The notes under the pieces: generated by a model
The model's input: the letters and a program-made list of their open reading frames with translations, nothing else
The model's database searches: none
What the model was told of the DNA's origin: nothing
In this document: positions 17,504 through 26,673 of the stretch, in pieces
How the letters are laid out: every line of letters starts with the position of its first letter
How positions within the stretch are numbered: the first letter of the stretch is position 1
Position numbers and translations under genes: made by a program
Source: Sneathiella chungangensis
Lineage (GTDB): Bacteria; Pseudomonadota; Alphaproteobacteria; Sneathiellales; Sneathiellaceae
DNA: 64,000 nucleotides
NCBI RefSeq assembly: GCF_009882935.1
Contig: NZ_WTVA01000004.1
Span: forward strand, 369,117 to 433,116
Reading direction: 5' to 3'

Positions 17504-18711
17504 TTCCGGCTGGCCGTCTCGTCGGCGGTGGCCGCCGATACGCCATCAAACCACGTCAGCGCCGTGCGCACGAATTCGGGCATTGCGCGTTGGTGGCCCG
17601 TGTCGACCTCTATGGTCGCGCTCATCCCGGCCCGGAGCGGCGGATCATCCTTGTTCGCGATTACCTTGATCCGCAAGGGAATGCGCTGGACGACCTTGAC
17701 CCAGTTCCCGGTCGCGTTTTGCGGGGGGATCACGGAAAATTCGGCGCCGGTCGCCTGACTTAGGCTCAGGACGGTGCCTTGCCATTCGCGATCCGGATAG
17801 GTGTCGACATGGATCGTCGCTGTCTGGCCGGGCTTGACATGGGTGAGGTCGGTTTCCTTGAAATTGGCCTCAACCCAGAAGTCCTTGTCAGCAATCAGGC
17901 TCATCACCGGGCTGCTGAAGGCGCCGTTGCCAATAACCTGCTGGCCGACGTCGGGCGTATTGCTGGCGATGCCGGCAAACGGCGCGCGGACGACTGTGCG
18001 CTCGAGGTTGAGCGCCGCCCGGTCTTTTGCCGCCATGGCGGCCTGATACAGCGCGTGCTCTTCAACGGGGATATCCGGATTGCCGCCAAGCTGCGCGGTG
18101 ATTTCCGACATTTCCTGCTTTATGACGCGGACCTGTTGCTCCGCGACATCAAGGTCATGACGCGTCGCATCCAGCTTGCTGCGGGACAACGCGCTGCTCG
18201 CGATCAGTTTTGCCTGGCGTTCATATTCCTTTTTGGCATAGCCGATATTGGTGCGGGCGAGGGTTAGCTCCTCGCGTTTCTGGCGGTAGGTGGCTTTCAG
18301 GCTGGCGATTTCATCGCGCGCGCCGGCAAGGCCGGCTTCGGCTTCGGCAATGGCGATCCGGTAGGGCCTGTCATCGATGGTGAAGAGCACATCTCCGGCG
18401 GCAACCGGCTGGTTCTCATGCACGGGGACGGAGGAAATAAGGCCTGAAACTTCCGCCGCGATCATTACTTTATCCGCCTTGACATAGGCGTTGTCCGTCT
18501 CGACATAGCGGCCGCCGGTGATATAGATGGCGCCGCCGACGATAATGACCAGAAGCGGGCCGAGCAGCAGCAGCGCGTTCCGGATCCAGCGTTTTGAACG
18601 CGGGGGCGCTTTGCTGTCCTCTGCGCCCAGGTTCACGATCGCAGGTGTATCGGGCTTGCTTTCGTCCGGCACCGCAGGACTTTGCGATGGATCAGCTGCT
18701 CTTCGCGGCAT
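17500..18711 (-). CDS. emrA: HlyD/EmrA family membrane-fusion protein
   Basis: This is the periplasmic adaptor of the efflux system, 403 residues when started at 18711 (MPRRAADPS), where AAAAAGGG precedes the ATG; the frame extends slightly further upstream but only inside the marR gene. There is one transmembrane anchor (LLLLGPLLVIIVGGAIYITGG), then YVETDNAYVKADKVMIAAEV, the lipoyl half-motif with VHENQPVAAGDVLFTIDD. A long coiled-coil hairpin follows (about residues 120-200) and then the second half-motif VVRAPFAGIASNTPDVGQ. It overlaps marR by 20 bases and emrB by 4, so the three are one operon and translationally coupled. Confidence 0.92.
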   Translation of the reverse strand: MPRRAADPSQSPAVPDESKPDTPAIVNLGAEDSKAPPRSKRWIRNALLLLGPLLVIIVGGAIYITGGRYVETDNAYVKADKVMIAAEVSGLISSVPVHENQPVAAGDVLFTIDDRPYRIAIAEAEAGLAGARDEIASLKATYRQKREELTLARTNIGYAKKEYERQAKLIASSALSRSKLDATRHDLDVAEQQVRVIKQEMSEITAQLGGNPDIPVEEHALYQAAMAAKDRAALNLERTVVRAPFAGIASNTPDVGQQVIGNGAFSSPVMSLIADKDFWVEANFKETDLTHVKPGQTATIHVDTYPDREWQGTVLSLSQATGAEFSVIPPQNATGNWVKVVQRIPLRIKVIANKDDPPLRAGMSATIEVDTGHQRAMPEFVRTALTWFDGVSAATADETASRK

Positions 18712-19189
18712 TTGCAAGCCCTTTTTCTTCAAGATCATCATCCGCATCCACCCGGCAGCCTTCCGTTATCAGCAGGCTTTGCTTTATCCGTTGCAGCGAC
18801 TTGATGAGATTTTCTCTCTCAGTCACCGAAAGATCGGCCATGGCGTCGTCCTGCGTCTTGGCTGCGCGTTCCCACATTTGGTCGAGCAGGGGCTGCGCTT
18901 CCGCCGTCAGGTATAACCGCACCGCGCGCCGGTCGTCCGGATCGGGCCGCCGGGTGACAAGACCTGCCTCCTCCAGGCGGTCGATCATCCGGGCGAGGGT
19001 AATCGGCTGCACCTCCAGTGAATCGGCGAGGGTAATCTGCTTCACCCCTTGCTTCCGCGACAGAAAGGCGAGGGCTCGCCATTGCGCCTGTGGAAGGCCC
19101 AGATCCTGCGCTCGCCGGTTAAGGTTCCGCCGCATCAGCCGCGTCACATCATTAATCAGAAAGCCGATGCTCTTCTCGGGGTTTTGCAT
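18692..19189 (-). CDS. MarR family transcriptional repressor
   Basis: This is a 165-residue winged-helix regulator of the MarR group. The recognition region reads LADSLEVQPITLARMIDRLEEAGLV, followed by the wing TRRPDPDDRRAVRLYLT with the conserved DxRxxxxxLT signature. As first gene of the emrAB operon it most likely represses the operon until a toxic ligand binds, and it probably controls itself through the palindromic site directly upstream of its start. This is the standard layout for EmrR/MprA-like control of EmrAB. Confidence 0.93.
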   Translation of the reverse strand: MQNPEKSIGFLINDVTRLMRRNLNRRAQDLGLPQAQWRALAFLSRKQGVKQITLADSLEVQPITLARMIDRLEEAGLVTRRPDPDDRRAVRLYLTAEAQPLLDQMWERAAKTQDDAMADLSVTERENLIKSLQRIKQSLLITEGCRVDADDDLEEKGLANAAKSS

Positions 19190-19199
19190 ATGAGTTCCT

Positions 19200-19234
19200 T
19201 ATACTAAGGTATACATATAGTAAGCATAGTATAT
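19200..19234 (-). promoter_or_regulatory. MarR operator/promoter candidate
   Basis: Starting 11 bases upstream of marR is the inverted repeat TATAC-TAAG-GTATA (19200-19213), continued by further alternating TA-rich sequence with a second ATAGTA/ATAGTAT pair up to 19234. The AT-rich palindromes stand out sharply against the GC-rich surroundings and resemble MarR-type operators overlapping a promoter. Confidence 0.55.
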
Positions 19235-19257
19235 GAAATTTCAATAGCCTTAATCAC

Positions 19258-19292
19258 AAAAAAACGCGCGCAGAATTTTTTTCAACGCGCGT
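19258..19292 (-). terminator. Rho-independent terminator of the fadA-fadJ operon
   Basis: Read on the minus strand, ACGCGCG and CGCGCGT form a 7-bp GC stem (plus-strand arms 19264-19270 and 19286-19292) around a 15-base loop, followed by a run of T residues (19258-19264 on the complement). It lies about 40 bases after the fadJ stop. Confidence 0.75.
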
Positions 19293-19331
19293 CCTTCCTG
19301 TATTCCCCGGTCCGGGATGGTCGTCGCCAGC

Positions 19332-21479
19332 TTAGGCGGCTTTTTTCTCGCTTGCCCGTAGTTTGTCGAGGGCGCCCCGGGAAATATTGAAACGCTCGCC
19401 ATATGCATCGGCAAGCTCCGCCGCCCGTTTGGCGAAGGCATCTATTCCAACGCCATGAACAAACTGGAGCGCGCCGCCGGTATGCGCCGGGAAACCGATG
19501 CCGAAAATGGAGCCGACATTTGCCTCCACCTCGTTTCGCAATACACCCTCATCGTAACAGCGAATTGTCTCGATCACCTGGCGGTATATGATCCGGTCCT
19601 CGACATCCCGCATCGGGATTTCGCTATTGCCCTTCATGAACTGCTCGACGCCGCGCCAGATGGATTTGCTGCCATCCGGGTTATAATCATAGAAGCCGCC
19701 ACCATACTGTCGGCCACCGCGCTGCATTTCGACCATCTTGTGGTTGACGGCGATCGTGGCATCATTCCGGCTCGGGAAGCCGTTTTCAAGGCCGAGCCTC
19801 TTGTCGAGAACCTTATGCGTATCATGCACCTTTTTCTGCAGCACAAGGCTCACTTCATCCGCAACCGCGAGAGGTCCGACGGGCATGCCGACTTTCCAGG
19901 CCGCCCGCTCGATCAGGACCGGATCGACACCATCGACAATCAGGCTCGCCCCTTCGTCGGTGAAGGTGCCGAAGACGCGGGACGTGAAGAAGCCGCGGCT
20001 ATCGTTGACGATGATCGGGATCTTGCCGATCTGCATGACATAGTCATAGGCCTTGCGGACGGTTTCTTCGCTGGTCTTTTCGCCGACGATCAGCTCCACG
20101 AGTTGCATCTTGTCGACAGGGGAGAAGAAATGTATGCCAATGAAACGCGCCGGATCCGGGCAGGATTGTGCCAGCAGGGAAATCGGCAAGGTTGAGGTAT
20201 TGGAGCCGTAAATTCCGTCCGGCCCGAGTTGCTTGAAGGTTTCGGGGATGACTTTTTCTTTAAGCTCGATATCTTCGAAAACCGCCTCGATAATGATATC
20301 GGCACCCTCGAAATCGGCGTCATTGTCCGTCGGCGTTATGCGATCCAGCAATTCCTTGCCGGCCGCTTCTTTCATCTGGCCGCGTTTAATCCGTTTCTCG
20401 ACGAGACCCTCGGAATAGGCCTTGCCCTTTTCCGTCTTCGCCATATCGGTATCTTTGAGGTAGACCGGCAGCCCGCGCGAGGCATGGGCCCAGGCAATCC
20501 CGGCGCCCATCATTCCGGCGCCGAGAACAGCGGAGCTTTTCGCTGCCCAGCGGTCGCCGGCCGGGCGCAGCTTGCCGTTCTTGATACCGTTGAGGCCAAA
20601 GAAAAAGGTGGAGATCGCCGCCTTGGCCTCGGGCGTTGCGACGAGGGCGCAGAGACCCCGGCTTTCCTGCCGAAGCGCACTTTCAAATCCCATGCGCATT
20701 GAATTCACGGCGATATCGACAATTTTCTCGGGCGCTGGCATCAGTCCTCGCGTCCGCTTGAAGAGCAGTGTCGGGGCCACCGTCGCCGTCATGCGGATGT
20801 TCGGTGCGTCCGCGTGCCCTCCCGGATATTTGAACCCTTTCTGGTCCCATGGCTGCGCTGCATTGCCGGGATTGGCCTTGATCCAGGCCTTCGCGGCCGG
20901 AACAAGGTCCTCTTCCGTCGCGACGATTTCATCGACCATGCCTTCCTTCAGCGCATCGGCGGGCTTGGCCGGCTTGCCTTCAAGGAGGCGCGGCAGCGCC
21001 TTTTCAAGGCCGAGCAGCGCGGTCAGGCGGACAACGCCACCGGCGCCTGGCAACAGTCCAAGCGTCACCTCGGGAAGCCCGACGATGGCCTTGGGGTTGT
21101 CAACGACAATGCGATGATTACAGGCGAGGCAAAGCTCATATCCGCCGCCGAGCGCCGCGCCGTTGATGGCGGCGACGACCGGTACCGGCAGTTTCTCGAT
21201 GCGCCGGAAATACCCCTTGGAAGTCTCAATATAATTGAAGAAATCTTCCGTGCTCGTGCCGGTGCTGAGGATGGAGTTGAGATCGGCGCCGGCAAAAAAC
21301 GTATTCTTGGCAGAGGCGAAGATGACGCCTGTGAGACCTTCTTCCGTTTCGAGGCGGGAAATCGTCTCGCTCATGAAGCCGTCATAGGCGTCGCTCATGG
21401 TATTTGCCGATTGGCCCGGCATATCCATGGTCACAGTGACGATGCCGTCAGCGTCTTTTTCAAAAATAAATCCTGACAT
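19332..21479 (-). CDS. fadJ: Bifunctional enoyl-CoA hydratase / 3-hydroxyacyl-CoA dehydrogenase
   Basis: This is the 715-residue alpha subunit of the fatty acid oxidation complex. The N-terminal crotonase domain (about residues 1-200) has both catalytic glutamates, in GGGYELCLAC and GLPEVTLGLLPG. The NAD domain starts at AVLGAGMMGAGIAWAHASRG (about residue 315), and the dehydrogenase histidine lies in GIHFFSPVDKMQLVELI, followed by two C-terminal helical 3HCDH domains. It catalyses hydration of trans-2-enoyl-CoA and oxidation of the L-3-hydroxyacyl-CoA. It is 14 bases downstream of the thiolase gene and is followed by a terminator, so fadA-fadJ form one transcript. Confidence 0.95.
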   Translation of the reverse strand: MSGFIFEKDADGIVTVTMDMPGQSANTMSDAYDGFMSETISRLETEEGLTGVIFASAKNTFFAGADLNSILSTGTSTEDFFNYIETSKGYFRRIEKLPVPVVAAINGAALGGGYELCLACNHRIVVDNPKAIVGLPEVTLGLLPGAGGVVRLTALLGLEKALPRLLEGKPAKPADALKEGMVDEIVATEEDLVPAAKAWIKANPGNAAQPWDQKGFKYPGGHADAPNIRMTATVAPTLLFKRTRGLMPAPEKIVDIAVNSMRMGFESALRQESRGLCALVATPEAKAAISTFFFGLNGIKNGKLRPAGDRWAAKSSAVLGAGMMGAGIAWAHASRGLPVYLKDTDMAKTEKGKAYSEGLVEKRIKRGQMKEAAGKELLDRITPTDNDADFEGADIIIEAVFEDIELKEKVIPETFKQLGPDGIYGSNTSTLPISLLAQSCPDPARFIGIHFFSPVDKMQLVELIVGEKTSEETVRKAYDYVMQIGKIPIIVNDSRGFFTSRVFGTFTDEGASLIVDGVDPVLIERAAWKVGMPVGPLAVADEVSLVLQKKVHDTHKVLDKRLGLENGFPSRNDATIAVNHKMVEMQRGGRQYGGGFYDYNPDGSKSIWRGVEQFMKGNSEIPMRDVEDRIIYRQVIETIRCYDEGVLRNEVEANVGSIFGIGFPAHTGGALQFVHGVGIDAFAKRAAELADAYGERFNISRGALDKLRASEKKAA

Positions 21480-21493
21480 GTCAGCGGCCTCCC

Positions 21494-22702
21494 TTATACG
21501 CGTTCAATGATGGAGGCGATCCCCATGCCACCGCCGACACACATGCACAGAAGCGCCCGCTTCAATTTGCGCCGTTCAAGCTCGTCCAGCATCGTTGAGA
21601 CGAGACAGCCGCCGGTTGCGCCGAGCGGATGGCCCATGGCGATTGCGCCGCCGACCACATTGAGCTTCTCGTCCGGCACGTTGAGATCGCGCTGCAGGCG
21701 GAGGGCGACGGAGGCAAAGGCCTCGTTGATTTCGACAAGGTCGATATCGTCAATGGTCAGGCCCGCCTTTTCCAGCGCCTTCTTCGACGCAGGACCGGGG
21801 CCCGTCAGCATGATCGTGGGATCGGTCGCGGTCAGTGCGATGGCGCGAACCCGTCCGCGAGGTGTCAGGCCAAGTTCCTTGCCAATCTTTTCATTGCCGA
21901 CCATCACGAGCGACGCCCCGTCCACGATGCCCGAGGAATTGCCGGGCGTATGGACATGGTTGATCCGCTCGACATGGGGGTAGCGGACGAGCGCCACCTC
22001 GTCATAGCCCATTGCGCCCGGACCCGCGAAACTCGGCTTCAGGCTGCCGAGAGTCTGCATATCGGTATCCGGTTTGATGAAATCATCTTTTTCCAGAATG
22101 ATCAGGCCGTTTTCGTCGCGAACCGGGACGACGGACCGGTCGAACCATCCGCTGTCCCGCGCCTTCGCGGCAAGCTTCTGGCTGCGAACGGCGAATTCGT
22201 CGACGTCATCGCGGCTCCATCCCTCGATCGTTGCGATCAGATCGGCGCCGATGCCCTGCGGCACGAAACCGGTCGCAAGCACCGTTTCAGGATCTTCCGC
22301 GAAAGGGCCGCCGTCGCTTCCCATCGGTACACGGCTCATGCTTTCGTAGCCGCCGGCGCAGACGAGGTCTTCCCAGCCACTTGCGACTTTTGCTGCGGCG
22401 GTATTGAAGGTATCGAGGCCGGAGGCGCAGAAACGGTTGAGCTGCGCGCCCGGCACACTTTCGTCCCAGCCGGCGACCTGCAGGGCCACCTTCGGGAGCA
22501 CCGAACCTTGTTCCTTGACCGGCGCAACGCATCCGAGCATGACGTCATCGACGCGGGAGGTGTCGAGGTCATGCCGCCGCTGCATTTCGTTCAGCAATGT
22601 CGTTACGAGTTGGATGGGTTTCACTTCGTTGAGCGAGCCGTCCGCCTTGCCCTTCGATCGGGGCGTGCGGATTGCGTCATAAATGAAGGCTGCTTCTGTC
22701 AT
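21494..22702 (-). CDS. fadA: Acetyl-CoA C-acyltransferase (thiolase)
   Basis: This is the beta-oxidation thiolase that cleaves 3-ketoacyl-CoA with CoA. The product is 402 residues from the ATG at 22702, the better-placed start, with AGGAG nine bases upstream; an ATG at 22708 is too close to that site. The catalytic residues are visible: the nucleophilic cysteine in [13 protein letters not shown], the histidine in [14 protein letters not shown] and the second cysteine in [11 protein letters not shown]. The sequence opens [19 protein letters not shown] as in FadA proteins that form a complex with FadB/FadJ. It is the first gene of the fadA-fadJ transcript. Confidence 0.95.
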   Translation of the reverse strand: MTEAAFIYDAIRTPRSKGKADGSLNEVKPIQLVTTLLNEMQRRHDLDTSRVDDVMLGCVAPVKEQGSVLPKVALQVAGWDESVPGAQLNRFCASGLDTFNTAAAKVASGWEDLVCAGGYESMSRVPMGSDGGPFAEDPETVLATGFVPQGIGADLIATIEGWSRDDVDEFAVRSQKLAAKARDSGWFDRSVVPVRDENGLIILEKDDFIKPDTDMQTLGSLKPSFAGPGAMGYDEVALVRYPHVERINHVHTPGNSSGIVDGASLVMVGNEKIGKELGLTPRGRVRAIALTATDPTIMLTGPGPASKKALEKAGLTIDDIDLVEINEAFASVALRLQRDLNVPDEKLNVVGGAIAMGHPLGATGGCLVSTMLDELERRKLKRALLCMCVGGGMGIASIIERV

Positions 22703-22771
22703 TGCCATTATCTCCTGATGAGGTACCTTGCCGGTCCTGATTATTCTTTTTTTCGGCGACAAATAGGGCAC

Positions 22772-22817
22772 CAGTCTACGCCCGGGCGCGCCGGGGCGTC
22801 AATGGCGACAGACTGGC
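22772..22817. repeat. Long imperfect hairpin between fadA and the adenylation gene
   Basis: CCAGTCT (22772-22778) pairs with AGACTGG (22811-22817), and nested inside ACGCCC (22779-22784) pairs with GGGCGT (22795-22800), with an unpaired segment on one side. There is no T tract on the minus strand, so it is not a standard intrinsic terminator; it may still separate the two minus-strand transcripts. Confidence 0.35.
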
Positions 22818-22851
22818 AGCAGGAAAATAAAATGAAGAAAGGCGAGCTGGA

Positions 22852-24681
22852 TTAAGCCTGGTCTTTCAACGCCGCGCCGATAAATTCCATCGCATCGCCG
22901 AGAGAGGCAATTCCGGCGATTTCGGCGGCTGAAAACTGCATGTCGAAGGTGTATTCCAACTCCTCGATCAAGGCCATATGGGCGAGGGAATCCCAGCCGT
23001 CCGTATTGAAGGGCGTCGAGTCGGCCGACAGGCCCGAAGCATCGACGTTGAAGCAGCTGGCGGCGACCGCGCAGACTTTTTCTTCGAGACTGGCGGTGTC
23101 ATCGACGGCTTCCGCTCCGCTTCCGTCGACCTCAGGCGCTGCCTTAGCGGCAAGCGCCTTCAGCTCCGCCATCTGGACCTTGCCGGAGGCACCTCGCGGT
23201 AACGCGTCCATGATCCGGAATTCGGCGGGCGTTCGCTCGGCGCTTAAGTGCTGACGACAGAAGGCGAAGGCGTCGGCGGCGGTAATCGTCTGTCCGGGCT
23301 GCGGCGCAAGGGCGGCCACCAATTTCTCTCCGCGTGTTGCATCGGGAAGGCCGAAGGCAACGGCCTCGGCAACGCCCGGCATCGTCGAGAGGACGATTGT
23401 TATCGATTCCGGATGGATCGTCGCGCCCGCAGAGACAATCGCCGTTTTCTTCCGGCCGACAAACTCATAAACTCCGTCGCTGCCAACCCGGACATAATCG
23501 CCGGTATGAAAGGCGCCGTTGCGCAGGACTCCCGCCGTTATCTCCGGCGCGTTGAAATAGCCGCGCATGATGGTCGGCCCGGATAGGACGAGTTCGCCGA
23601 ATTCCCCCTCCGCAACCGGCTGGAGATTGTCATCAAGGACGGCGGCGGTGCAGCCATAGGGCCGACCGAGCGATCCTATCCGCCGCGTCTCGTCCGCAGG
23701 TCCGGCAAAAAGCGCGTCGCAAACGACTTCGCTCAGGCCATAGGCATTGACGACGGGTACGCCGAAGGTCTCCTCGACGTGGCTCCAAAGCTGCGCATCA
23801 AGGAGGTCGGCGCTGCAGAGAATGAAGCGGAAATGATCTCCTTGAAAGGCGTCTTTTCGATCACCGGCAAGGCGCGCCACGATCCGGAGCATGGCGGGCA
23901 CCGTAATGAAATGGGTTATCTTCTCGGCGCGGATCGCATCGAGGATGGTCGGAACATTCTGGACCGAGAAGGGAATGCGCCGGTAGAGCGAACCGCCGAA
24001 CCACAGGGCGGATAGGGGACCGCGGATCAGTCCGTCCACATGATGGAGCGGGAGCAGATTCAGCAGCCGCATTTCGCTATCAAAGCCATAGACATCCGCA
24101 AAGATGGCAAGCTGCGCGATCAGATTTTCGTAAGTCAGTTCCACCGCCTTCGGCGTCGAGGTTGTCCCGGAGGTCAGAACCAGAAGCGCGACGTCCGGTT
24201 TTTGTCCGGCGTCCGGCCATGGCACCGGGTCCGTATCCGCCAATGCGGCCGACAAGAATTCCCTGATTTTCCGGATACGGGGGGCCGCCATCACGCCATC
24301 CAGATTGGCGGCCGTTATCATGCTCTCATCTGCGAAGAGCGCGGCGGGATCGCAAACGCCGATCAGCTCAGCGAGTTCCGGCCCGGTTGTTTGCGCATCG
24401 CCGATGACCGGCGTGATGCCGGCACGGAGTAGGGTGAGGAAATATTTCACCGTCGCATCCTCGTCCTTGGAGACGATCAGAACGCGGTCTCCGGGCGTAA
24501 GGCCGAATTCAAGGAGGGCTGTCCCGAGGCGGTCAATATCGGTCGCGAGATCGCGATAGGTGAGGGAGCCGTTCGCGAGGTCAGCAAACGGCTTTTGGCG
24601 GTTCTCGCCGAGTGCCGCGTCGAAACGGGCGCAGAAAAAATCGAAGGGATGAATGCCAGGATTGATCGGCATCTCAAACAT
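22852..24681 (-). CDS. NRPS-like adenylation domain fused to acyl carrier protein
   Basis: This is a 609-residue adenylate-forming enzyme with a C-terminal carrier domain. The adenylation domain (about residues 1-505) shows the ATP loop LVLTSGTTSTPKAVELT, the motif NAYGLSEVV, FHTGDYVRV and GRKKTAIVSAG, and the catalytic lysine loop PRGASGKVQ. The carrier domain (about 530-605) has the phosphopantetheine serine in DGWDSLAHM. The enzyme should activate an acid as AMP ester and load it on its own carrier, as in NRPS starter modules. It overlaps the thioesterase gene by eight bases and is the last gene of a four-gene operon. No condensation domain is present. The acid substrate cannot be deduced. 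Confidence 0.88.
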   Translation of the reverse strand: MFEMPINPGIHPFDFFCARFDAALGENRQKPFADLANGSLTYRDLATDIDRLGTALLEFGLTPGDRVLIVSKDEDATVKYFLTLLRAGITPVIGDAQTTGPELAELIGVCDPAALFADESMITAANLDGVMAAPRIRKIREFLSAALADTDPVPWPDAGQKPDVALLVLTSGTTSTPKAVELTYENLIAQLAIFADVYGFDSEMRLLNLLPLHHVDGLIRGPLSALWFGGSLYRRIPFSVQNVPTILDAIRAEKITHFITVPAMLRIVARLAGDRKDAFQGDHFRFILCSADLLDAQLWSHVEETFGVPVVNAYGLSEVVCDALFAGPADETRRIGSLGRPYGCTAAVLDDNLQPVAEGEFGELVLSGPTIMRGYFNAPEITAGVLRNGAFHTGDYVRVGSDGVYEFVGRKKTAIVSAGATIHPESITIVLSTMPGVAEAVAFGLPDATRGEKLVAALAPQPGQTITAADAFAFCRQHLSAERTPAEFRIMDALPRGASGKVQMAELKALAAKAAPEVDGSGAEAVDDTASLEEKVCAVAASCFNVDASGLSADSTPFNTDGWDSLAHMALIEELEYTFDMQFSAAEIAGIASLGDAMEFIGAALKDQA

Positions 24682-25492
24682 TGTCTTGTTCCTTATTTGT
24701 TAACAGTTGTCGTAGCTTGCCGGCCAGAACCGCCGCATTGTCCGGATTGCTGAGCATGGTCAGATGATCGCCCGGCACGGTTATCAGCGATAAGGGACCG
24801 TCGATCATGGACGACCAGCCCAGGTCATCCAGACGATGACCCCAGCGTAAATCCATTGCGCGAAAGACAGTTGCTGAGCCGGTCCAGGGGCGGGGTCGGT
24901 ATGTCGCCATCTTTCCATAGAGTTGGCGAATAATCATCCGGTGTGCTTCGGCATGCCGGCTTAGATCCATTCTGATCTGGCCATAGCGATGCAGGATCAA
25001 CGGGTTCTGCCCCCCGGGTAAAAGACGTTTCCAGTTATGTGCGATAAAGCGGGCGCAATAGAATAATTCCTGCACGGGATAGAGTCTCAGACGGGCCAGG
25101 AATTCCCTTGGCTGGATGCGCATGTCGAGAATAATCAGCTGTCCCGCATTTGCGGCCGGATCATTTACATGCCGTGCTGTCTCAAAAGCAAGCAGACCGG
25201 CGAAAGAAAATCCGGCGATATGAAGGGGTTGCGGCAGATTTGCGCGTCGAAGGTCCTCTGCGAAGCGTTTTGCAATATCGACAAGGCTCAATCTATCAAG
25301 ATTTTCCACCATCTCCGGCGCAAGACGCATGCCGTAACAGGAAATGTCTTCCACAAGTGCCCGCACCAGCGGTTGCGCATAGATCACATTCCCGCCAAAA
25401 TCTGGCAGAAACACAAGACTGCCGGCCTTCGCCGTCTTGTTCATCCGGACAATAGTGCGCGGCATTTCGGGCGCGGTCATTTGCATATTCAA
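24674..25492 (-). CDS. NRPS/PKS-type thioesterase (alpha/beta hydrolase)
   Basis: This is a 272-residue alpha/beta-hydrolase of the thioesterase family found in or beside non-ribosomal and polyketide synthases (COG3319-like). The opening SLVFLPDFGGNVIYAQPLVRAL places the oxyanion region; the nucleophile elbow is IAGFSFAG (Ser96), and the catalytic histidine is in TVPGDHLTML. It would release or edit the acyl group held on the carrier domain encoded by the next gene, with which it overlaps by eight bases. Its start overlaps the stop of the COG3146 gene by four bases. Substrate unknown. Confidence 0.82.
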   Translation of the reverse strand: MNMQMTAPEMPRTIVRMNKTAKAGSLVFLPDFGGNVIYAQPLVRALVEDISCYGMRLAPEMVENLDRLSLVDIAKRFAEDLRRANLPQPLHIAGFSFAGLLAFETARHVNDPAANAGQLIILDMRIQPREFLARLRLYPVQELFYCARFIAHNWKRLLPGGQNPLILHRYGQIRMDLSRHAEAHRMIIRQLYGKMATYRPRPWTGSATVFRAMDLRWGHRLDDLGWSSMIDGPLSLITVPGDHLTMLSNPDNAAVLAGKLRQLLTNKEQDNV

Positions 25493-26673
25493 ATCCCGTT
25501 TTCCTTGTGCGCGACTTTATGAAAAGGGAGCCGCGCATTGCCGGTGGTGCGTTCAATTTCGGCGGCATCGCATTTTCGCTTGAGGCCGGCTTCGGCAATC
25601 TCGTTAAATTCAGGTTCGCGAAACCAGAAGGCATTGTAGGTCGCTTCAAGCCCCACGCCGCGTTCCGCTTTATGTTCGCCGGTCGTTCCGAAATCAACCG
25701 CCTCTACGCCTGTTTCAATCGCGTATTCGATGGTCTGGTATAACCCTTGTTCGAAATGGAGAAAGCGGATTGTCCCGTCATGTCCCCAATGTTGACCAAA
25801 GAGCTTGTCGGGGGCAATAAACGTGAGCTGCGCCGCGACCGGTTCCGTTCCCAGATAGGCGATAGTAAGTTCGAGGTTCTCTGGCATGGTCCGAAATAAT
25901 TGTTCGAAATAGGCCTTATTATGCCAAATTTTCGTATGATTATAATCGTATGTCGACTGATATAGTTTAAAGAATAAGGGCGCCAGTTCCGGGATAACCG
26001 ATTTGTCGCAGTAACGTTTGAAGCAGATGTTTTGTTCGCTGATTTTGCGGCGTTCCTTCCGAATGCGATGTCGGCCTCGCTTATTCATACGCGTCAGGAA
26101 ATCTTCGAAACTTTTGTCTCCGGCCTGGCGCCAGACATAGACGTTGCCTTCGCTTTGCAAAAAACCGGCGGCGTTTGTGGCATCCCTGTCCACCGCCGTC
26201 ATATAAGCAATCTGGACCGAAGAGGCATTTTCTTTTTCAGCGAGCTTTTTAAGCGTTTCAAGAAGCATACTGCGTGATCGTGTTTCATTAACACCTTCGC
26301 GGACAAGAAGTCGCGGGCCGGTGATGGGAGTCATCGGCACTTCAACTTGCAGTTTCGGATAATAGGGCCCGACGGCGCGTCCGTGAGCCATAGCGAAACC
26401 AAGATCGACGCCAAGCTCGCCTTCCGAATGCTCCTTGAGATATGCCGGCGCCGCCGCGATGGCCTGGCCCATGGCATCACGGATCAGGATATGGCGGGGA
26501 GTAAAGCCGTTTTCGGTGCTGACAATTCCGCTTTCTTCAAGTGCGAGGAGATGCTGATGCCAAACATAAGGATTGGTCGGTCCGGCGCACAAATCCCAAT
26601 CTTCGGGCGCGATATCGGAGATTGCTTCGTGGATGGTTACGGTCCAGCCGTCAATATTCGAAACGGCGTTCAT
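25489..26673 (-). CDS. COG3146-type N-acyltransferase (FemAB/GNAT-like)
   Basis: This 394-residue protein looks like the COG3146 family, often labelled peptidoglycan-biosynthesis or GNAT-fold N-acyltransferase. Family hallmarks in order are EDWDLCAGPTNPYVWHQHLLALEESG, an AAPAYLKEHSEGELGVDLG segment, YYPKLQVEVPMTPITGPRLL and GQHWGHDGTIRFLHFEQGLYQ, ending near KAERGVGLEATYNAFWF. The exact reaction is not established for most members; an amide-forming acyl transfer is likely. Here it is coupled by ATGA overlaps both to the gamma-glutamyltransferase-like gene upstream and to the thioesterase downstream, which suggests it uses the acyl group activated by the adenylation-carrier protein. Confidence 0.75.
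   Translation of the reverse strand: MNAVSNIDGWTVTIHEAISDIAPEDWDLCAGPTNPYVWHQHLLALEESGIVSTENGFTPRHILIRDAMGQAIAAAPAYLKEHSEGELGVDLGFAMAHGRAVGPYYPKLQVEVPMTPITGPRLLVREGVNETRSRSMLLETLKKLAEKENASSVQIAYMTAVDRDATNAAGFLQSEGNVYVWRQAGDKSFEDFLTRMNKRGRHRIRKERRKISEQNICFKRYCDKSVIPELAPLFFKLYQSTYDYNHTKIWHNKAYFEQLFRTMPENLELTIAYLGTEPVAAQLTFIAPDKLFGQHWGHDGTIRFLHFEQGLYQTIEYAIETGVEAVDFGTTGEHKAERGVGLEATYNAFWFREPEFNEIAEAGLKRKCDAAEIERTTGNARLPFHKVAHKENGI

Noticed and set aside
21494-22771. Thiolase start at 22771 or 22708
   Set aside because: The 22771 start adds residues without family similarity, and 22708 is only two to three bases from AGGAGA; ATG 22702 has normal spacing.
21629-22855. 408-codon plus-strand open frame opposite the thiolase
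   Set aside because: It is antisense to fadA, which has all catalytic residues; no recognisable domain on the plus strand.
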